Below are positions 58,822-64,000 of a DNA stretch of 64,000 nucleotides, in pieces. Where the stretch lies: the NCBI RefSeq assembly GCF_902505095.1, contig NZ_CABWIB010000001.1, forward strand, positions 758,688-822,687, written 5' to 3'. The position numbers were made by a program, and so were the translations under genes. Source of the DNA: Oceanivirga miroungae (GTDB lineage: Bacteria > Fusobacteriota > Fusobacteriia > Fusobacteriales > Leptotrichiaceae). The first letter of the stretch is position 1. Every line of letters starts with the position of its first letter. The notes below the pieces were generated by a model. The model was not told the DNA's origin. It made no database searches and saw only the letters and a program-made list of their open reading frames with translations.

Positions 58822-61296
58822 TTACAACTTATACCCATTAACATCTAAAACACCATTTTCTTTAAGTGTGTTCATTAAATTTCTTGCTCTATTAAAACCT
58901 AATTTCAAATTATTTTGTAACATATTAATTGAAACTTTATCATCAACTTCTTCAACTAAAATTAAAGCTTGTTCATATAAAGAATCAGTGTTAGTATCTT
59001 CTTCATTAGGAACTAATATATCCATATTGTAGTTAGGTGGCATATTTTCTTTTAAAACTTCTGTTAATTTATATACTTCATCATCTGAAATATATGCCCC
59101 CTGAATACGTTCTAATTTAGCACTTCCATTTTCAATTAGTAACATATCCCCCTTACCTAGTAGTTTTTCAGATCCTCCTTGGTCTAAAATTGTTCTAGAA
59201 TCATTATATGATGGTAATGCAAATGAAATTCTACTTGGTAAATTAGCTTTTATCATACCTGTTATAACATCTGTTGAAGGTCTTTGCGTTGCAACAATTA
59301 AATGTATCCCAACTGCTCTTGCTTTTTGTGCAATTCTTGCTATTGATGATTCTACACTATTTGCTGATGACATCATAAGATCTGCTAACTCATCTATTAC
59401 AACAACAATAAACGGCATTTTATCATTTTCATTTTTACTATTATAGTCTGTAATCTTTTTAAATCCTAGTTTAGCTAGCTTTTTATATCTTTCGTCCATT
59501 TCTGTTTCTGCCCATTTTAATGCAATTGTTGCTTGATTTGGATCATATATTACTGGAACTAATAAGTGTGGTATATCCTTATATGGCATAAGTTCAACCA
59601 TTTTAGGATCAATCATAATAAACTTAACCTCATCTGGACTTTTTTTAGATATTAATGTTGCTATAAAGGTATTTATTGCAACAGATTTTCCTGCCCCTGT
59701 TTGTCCTGCTATCAATAGATGTGGCATTTTAGCTATATCTATTATCTTTTCACGACCAACTACATCTTTACCTAAAACAACATTTAAATCACCCTTATCT
59801 AATTCTTTTGAGTGAATTAAGTTAGAGAAAAATACTGTTTCTTTTATTTTATTTGGAGTTTCAATACCTATTGTATTTTTACCAGGAATTGGTGCTTCAA
59901 ATCTTATACTTTCAGCTGATAAATTCATAGCTATTTCATCTGATAAACTTGTTACTTTTTTAACTCTAGTACCACTTGGTATTGTTATTTCATATCTTGT
60001 AACTGTAGGTCCTGTTGTGTAATCTACAACTTTTGCTTCAACACCATATGATAATAGTGCATCTTCTAATTTTTGTATATTCTCTTCAATGTATTTTAGC
60101 ATTTTTTCTTTTTCGCTATCATCCATTTTCTTATACACAAATATATTTTCAATAGATTTTTTTAACTCTTCTCTTTCTAAAACTTTTTCAAAATTATTCT
60201 CTGTTTCTATTTTTTCTGGTTCTGGTGTTTTTATTATTTCATCATTAATAAAATTAGTTTCAATTACTTCTTCTTCATTTTCAAAAGTATTTATAGGTTT
60301 AATCTCTTCTGGTACTGGTACTTCTACCTCTTCTTTTGTTATATTTTCTATTTTTTCTTCTACTTTTTCTTCTTCAATTTTTTCTTGCTTTATTGATGAT
60401 ATTACAAGTGATTCTGTTTTAGCTTTTATTTTTTCTTCTTTTTCTTCTTCAATTTTTTCTAACTCTATTTCTTTTTGTTCGTTTATAATTTCAAGCCATC
60501 TTTGTCTATTTTCAAAATCTTCTTTTTCGCTATATATCTTTTTTTCTTCATTTTTAGCATTATTATTAGTTTTCAACTCTTTTTCTAGCTTACTATCTAC
60601 TATATTAACAATGAGCCTTTTATACGCTAAGTCTTCTTTTTCAATTTTTAATTTTTTAGCTTTTCTCTCTTCTTCTAACTTGATTTCTTTCATTCTTTTT
60701 TTTGTCTTATATTCATCACTATCATAATAGTCGAATGTGTAGAATATGAATTCGAAAAATAACTTTATTATACCTCTAGCTGATAAGAATAAGAAAAGTA
60801 AGGCTAAAATAAATATAAATATTTTATATTCGTTTAAGTTATTAAAACTATACATTGGAATTGATACAAAAGCTCCAAAAAGCCCAGCTCCATAACCTTC
60901 AAATGCTTGCTCTATTAACTTTCTACCTGCTCCTATCATTCCTTCATTAGTTATTGTAGGTATTACTGTTATTGTCTTATATGATGAAATGATAATAAAA
61001 AATATAGCAAAATATATTATTCTTATGTAATTTAAACTTTTATTTATCAATATTATTATGCTTAGGATTATTAAAAAAGAAAAGAATATATAAAAACTAG
61101 TTCCTAGTAGCATATTAAATACATAATATACTTTATAAGCTATGTTATTTAGAACTATAAATTTCTCTGGTGTGAAAGAAACATATAGCATAAATGAAGA
61201 AAAAACTAGTAAAATAATTCCTATTAAAAATCTTAATACTTTTTTATTTTCCTTTTTTTTAATTTCCTGCTGTAATTTTGTGTTATTTTTATTCAT
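58822..61296 (-). CDS. ftsK: DNA translocase FtsK/SpoIIIE
   Basis: An 824-residue septal DNA pump. About four membrane helices lie in residues 20-175. A long Glu/Lys-rich linker (~190-400) follows, then the motor with Walker A AGQTGAGKSVAIN (~530), VVVIDELADLMM and ATQRPSTDVITG, and a C-terminal winged-helix gamma domain (last ~60). The gamma domain reads DNA polarity and activates XerD at dif, and a dif-like site is 19 kb away. GGAG precedes the ATG. Confidence 0.95.
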   Translation of the reverse strand: MNKNNTKLQQEIKKKENKKVLRFLIGIILLVFSSFMLYVSFTPEKFIVLNNIAYKVYYVFNMLLGTSFYIFFSFLIILSIIILINKSLNYIRIIYFAIFFIIISSYKTITVIPTITNEGMIGAGRKLIEQAFEGYGAGLFGAFVSIPMYSFNNLNEYKIFIFILALLFLFLSARGIIKLFFEFIFYTFDYYDSDEYKTKKRMKEIKLEEERKAKKLKIEKEDLAYKRLIVNIVDSKLEKELKTNNNAKNEEKKIYSEKEDFENRQRWLEIINEQKEIELEKIEEEKEEKIKAKTESLVISSIKQEKIEEEKVEEKIENITKEEVEVPVPEEIKPINTFENEEEVIETNFINDEIIKTPEPEKIETENNFEKVLEREELKKSIENIFVYKKMDDSEKEKMLKYIEENIQKLEDALLSYGVEAKVVDYTTGPTVTRYEITIPSGTRVKKVTSLSDEIAMNLSAESIRFEAPIPGKNTIGIETPNKIKETVFFSNLIHSKELDKGDLNVVLGKDVVGREKIIDIAKMPHLLIAGQTGAGKSVAINTFIATLISKKSPDEVKFIMIDPKMVELMPYKDIPHLLVPVIYDPNQATIALKWAETEMDERYKKLAKLGFKKITDYNSKNENDKMPFIVVVIDELADLMMSSANSVESSIARIAQKARAVGIHLIVATQRPSTDVITGMIKANLPSRISFALPSYNDSRTILDQGGSEKLLGKGDMLLIENGSAKLERIQGAYISDDEVYKLTEVLKENMPPNYNMDILVPNEEDTNTDSLYEQALILVEEVDDKVSINMLQNNLKLGFNRARNLMNTLKENGVLDVNGYKL

Positions 61297-61330
61297 CTTA
61301 TTTCTCCTAAATACGTAATTTTACTTATAT

Positions 61331-61359
61331 ATCATAACATAAATGCAAAAAAAATTAAA
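61331..61359 (-). promoter_or_regulatory. Promoter of the ftsK-mreB2-scpB-rluB-gatC operon
   Basis: - strand TTTAAT (61359-61354), 17-bp spacer and TATGAT (61336-61331) with an extended TG-T, 35 bp before the ftsK ATG. Confidence 0.5.
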
Positions 61360-61376
61360 GGAGAAATCAAGATATG

Positions 61377-61406
61377 AAAAAATGAGATTAGAATAAATCT
61401 AATCTC
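61377..61406 (-). terminator. Terminator after lplA
   Basis: - strand GAGATTAG, loop ATTTATT, CTAATCTC, then A and a T run (61382-61377). It is 6 bp beyond the lplA stop. Confidence 0.85.
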
Positions 61407-61411
61407 AAATT

Positions 61412-62401
61412 TTAATCTATTATTGCTTTTGCGATATTTTCGTGAGTCATTCCCATAAAATATCTATTTATGTCTATAGTTTTTAATTTTTCTAATATAT
61501 CCTCATGATTATATTTTGTACCTGTTAATAATTCTTCTATTTTAGACACATCTTCTATACCAAAAAAATCTCCATATATTTTAATGCTTTTGATTACAGA
61601 TTCATGTATATCCATATATACATCTACCTTACCACTCGCAAATTTATTTTTTCTCTCTATATTATAGTCAGGAGATTTACCATAAGTCCAATCCCAGTTT
61701 GCAAATTTTTCAGTTTTAATTTTTTCAATTTCTTTTTTATCTTCATCAGTTAAAACATATTCAGTCATGTCCTTGTATTCATCTTTCATATATTTTAAAA
61801 TTAAAGATTTAAACTCTAAAACACTAATTCTTTTAGGAAGTTCTGATAAAATATTAGTAACTCTTGCTCTTACTGATTTAACACCCTTAGACTCTATTTT
61901 ATCTTTAGATACTTTTAATGCGTTTGATAAAACAGATAAATCTACATCAAATAATAAGCATCCATGATGCATAATTCTTCCATTTATATATGCTTGAGCA
62001 TTTCCACATATTTTTTTACCATTTATTTCTAAATCGTTTCTTCCAGTAAAATCTGCCTTTACTCCAAGATTAGCTAGAGTGTTTATAACAGGGTATGAAA
62101 AAGCTTTAAAATCAAAAGCTTTTTCTTCCTTTTCATTAGATATTATTGTGTAATTTAAGTTATTCAAATCATGATAAACTGCTCCACCACCACTTATTCT
62201 TCTAACTACTTTTATACCGTGTTTTCTAACATACTCTGTATTTATTTCTTCTATTGTATTTTGATGTCTTCCCACTACTATCGTAGGAGAATTTATCCAA
62301 AGTATAAAAATACTATCAAATTGTTTTAATTTCTTAAAAGCATATTCTTCTAGTGCTATATTATACGCTGGATCATTTGAAATGTTTGTTATATATACCA
62401 T
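61412..62401 (-). CDS. lplA: Lipoate-protein ligase
   Basis: A 329-residue ligase attaching scavenged lipoate to lipoyl domains. VVRRISGGGAVYHDLNNLNYTI and GRNDLEINGKKICGNAQ (catalytic Lys region) with a C-terminal accessory domain match LplA. It follows the lipoyl-domain dihydrolipoamide dehydrogenase gene by 6 bp, consistent with its substrate. Confidence 0.94.
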   Translation of the reverse strand: MVYITNISNDPAYNIALEEYAFKKLKQFDSIFILWINSPTIVVGRHQNTIEEINTEYVRKHGIKVVRRISGGGAVYHDLNNLNYTIISNEKEEKAFDFKAFSYPVINTLANLGVKADFTGRNDLEINGKKICGNAQAYINGRIMHHGCLLFDVDLSVLSNALKVSKDKIESKGVKSVRARVTNILSELPKRISVLEFKSLILKYMKDEYKDMTEYVLTDEDKKEIEKIKTEKFANWDWTYGKSPDYNIERKNKFASGKVDVYMDIHESVIKSIKIYGDFFGIEDVSKIEELLTGTKYNHEDILEKLKTIDINRYFMGMTHENIAKAIID

Positions 62402-62407
62402 AATTAT

Positions 62408-64000
62408 CTACTTCTTCATAACATGAACAGATAATCCTAATACATCAGCAAATGCTTCATACATTGCTTCAGAATATGTAGGGTGACCATGTATTGATTT
62501 TATAACTTCCTCAATAGTAACTTCTGCAGACATTAATGCAGCAGCTTCATTTATCATCTCTGCAGCATTAGGCCCTATTATATGAACACCTAATATTTCT
62601 CCATATTTCTTATCAGCTATTACTTTAATAAATCCATAGTTATTTCCACTTGCTAGTGCTCTTCCGTTACCTGCAAAGTTAAATTTACCTATTTGTACAT
62701 CATAATTTTGTCTAGCTTGTTCTTCAGTTAACCCAATTGCAGCAACTTCAGGTAAAGTATAAACAGCACTTGGTGTAGCATGTAGGTTAGCTTTAACATG
62801 GTTACCTAGTATAGCATTTTCAGCAGCAACTTCTCCCATTCTATATGCAGCATGTGCTAACATCTTAACTCCGTTAACATCCCCTGGTGCATATATACCT
62901 TTTATAGAAGTTTCCATATAGTCATCTACTTTAATCTTTCCTTTTTCCATTTGTAAGCTTATTCCTTGGATTCCTTCTAAATCAGGTACACGACCTATTG
63001 ATAATAAGGCTCTATCTACAACTAAATCAGGTTTACCATCAAGTATTAATCTTAATTTACCATTTTCTTCTTTAATTTCTTTTAATCCAGTTGAAGTATA
63101 GAATGTCATACCATTTTTAGCTAATTTAGCTTCTAATGCTTTTGAAACTTCTTTATCCATAGCAGGAACTATTCTGTCAGTCATTTCAACAAATGTAACT
63201 TTAGATCCATATGTACTAAATACTTCTCCTAACTCAACACCAACTACTCCTGCACCTATTACTGCTAAAGTTTCTGGTACTTCATTTAATTGTAATATAT
63301 CATCACTTGTCATAACTAATTTAGAATCTATTCCTGGTATATTTATCTTACTTACTTTAGATCCACCTGCAAATATTATTGTATTAGTAGTTAATACTTT
63401 TTCACTATTTACAACTACATCTTTATCTTTAGTTATTTTAGCTACACCTTTGAATACATCTACTTTATTACTCTTTAATAAGGCTGCTACTCCACCAACT
63501 AAAGTCTTAACTACTGTATTTTTCATAGCTAACACTTTTTCCATATCAATTTTAAAGTTAGAATCTATTAAGATACCACGACTATTTGCCATGTGTATTC
63601 CTTCAATTATTTCAGAATTATGTAAGTATGCTTTTGTAGGTATACATCCTCTATTTAAACATGTTCCACCTAATTCATCTTTTTCAACTATAGCAACTTT
63701 TCCACCAACTTGTGCAGCTCTTATAGCAGCTACATACCCTGCTGGTCCTCCACCAATTACTACTGTATCATATTCTTTATTATGTTTTGGTTTAGCTGGT
63801 TCTTCTTTTTTTACTTCCTCTGCTTTTTCTTCTTCTTTTTTAACTTCTACTGGTTTTTCTTCTTTTACTTCTGATTTTGTAGTTCCGTCTGGTATAGCTT
63901 CACCTTGTTCTCCTAAATATCCAATTACTTCAGCAACTGGTACAGTTTCACCATCACCTTTTAGTATAGCTAGTAGGTATCCACTTTCTTCAGCTTCAAG
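62408..64000 (-). CDS. lpdA: Dihydrolipoamide dehydrogenase with N-terminal lipoyl domain (5' end outside window)
   Basis: 530 residues are visible; the start is beyond the right edge. In order there is the tail of a lipoyl domain (EAEESGYLLAILKGDGETV, then VIGYLGEQGE), a Lys/Glu/Pro-rich linker, and the FAD domain VVIGGGPAGYVAAI. The redox disulfide is in GGTCLNRGCIPTK, the NAD domain in VIGAGVVGVELGE, and the dimer-interface active site HGHPTYSEAMYEA is at the end. A shorter frame beginning at the ATG 63592 would omit the redox Cys pair and is not the true start. It is the E3 of a 2-oxoacid dehydrogenase complex. Confidence 0.95.
   Translation of the reverse strand, partial: LEAEESGYLLAILKGDGETVPVAEVIGYLGEQGEAIPDGTTKSEVKEEKPVEVKKEEEKAEEVKKEEPAKPKHNKEYDTVVIGGGPAGYVAAIRAAQVGGKVAIVEKDELGGTCLNRGCIPTKAYLHNSEIIEGIHMANSRGILIDSNFKIDMEKVLAMKNTVVKTLVGGVAALLKSNKVDVFKGVAKITKDKDVVVNSEKVLTTNTIIFAGGSKVSKINIPGIDSKLVMTSDDILQLNEVPETLAVIGAGVVGVELGEVFSTYGSKVTFVEMTDRIVPAMDKEVSKALEAKLAKNGMTFYTSTGLKEIKEENGKLRLILDGKPDLVVDRALLSIGRVPDLEGIQGISLQMEKGKIKVDDYMETSIKGIYAPGDVNGVKMLAHAAYRMGEVAAENAILGNHVKANLHATPSAVYTLPEVAAIGLTEEQARQNYDVQIGKFNFAGNGRALASGNNYGFIKVIADKKYGEILGVHIIGPNAAEMINEAAALMSAEVTIEEVIKSIHGHPTYSEAMYEAFADVLGLSVHVMKK

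Noticed and set aside
60089-60727. 212-codon Ser/Phe-rich + strand ORF
   Set aside because: Antisense of the Glu/Lys-rich linker of ftsK; composition is explained by that.
63592-63594. ATG at 63592 as the lpdA start
   Set aside because: The same frame stays open to 64000 and encodes the FAD-binding motif, the redox Cys pair and a lipoyl domain.

Overview
This 64-kb window is a very AT-rich bacterial chromosome segment with densely packed, often overlapping housekeeping genes. Gene content, AT bias and protein style suggest the Fusobacteriota, most likely Leptotrichiaceae (Streptobacillus/Sneathia-like). The taxon is an inference from the sequence, not a database result. There is no prophage, CRISPR array or classical genomic island. 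The only transposase-like gene is a lone IS200-type TnpA embedded in an operon.

Layout. Every gene from 1 to 39442 is on the + strand: scpA (3' end), murJ, a YwaF-like membrane protein, gatAB, ftsI, priA, def, fmt, rex, folD, a lipoprotein esterase, a CorC/CBS gene broken by TGA, apt, tnpA, coaE, engB, ylxM, ffh, rpsP, hpt, purA, purB, two identical tRNA-Thr genes, mutS2, cysS, mreB, holB, a HAD phosphatase, murI, ruvA, yeiH-like, patatin, dnaX, rplI, dnaB, a U32 protein, truB, galU and nnrD. Every gene from 40120 to 64000 is on the - strand. In transcription order from the right these are lpdA (partial), lplA, ftsK, a second mreB, scpB, rluB, gatC, a 45-codon small ORF, purL-E-C-F-M-N-H-D and pyrB-I-C-F-E-D. 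The two arms converge on a 640-bp non-coding region (39464-40078) containing a good dif-like XerCD site at 39804-39831. I read this as the replication terminus.

How the genes work together. The right arm holds almost complete de novo pyrimidine and purine pathways. pyrBICFED runs from carbamoyl phosphate to UMP, and the pur operon from PRA to IMP, with purA/purB and the salvage genes hpt/apt on the left arm. The pur operon has its own promoter followed by a guanine-type purine riboswitch. A 26-codon leader ORF follows, and its stop codon lies inside the terminator stem. I consider this leader the most interesting regulatory structure in the window. Other themes are cell wall and division (murJ, ftsI, murI, two mreB paralogues, ftsK), protein start/targeting/tRNA (def, fmt, ylxM-ffh, cysS, gatCAB split over two loci) and replication/repair (priA, dnaX, holB, dnaB, ruvA, mutS2).

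Limits. Assignments come from motif recognition in translated sequence. Promoters, terminators, dif and the leader ORF were read by eye and are untested.
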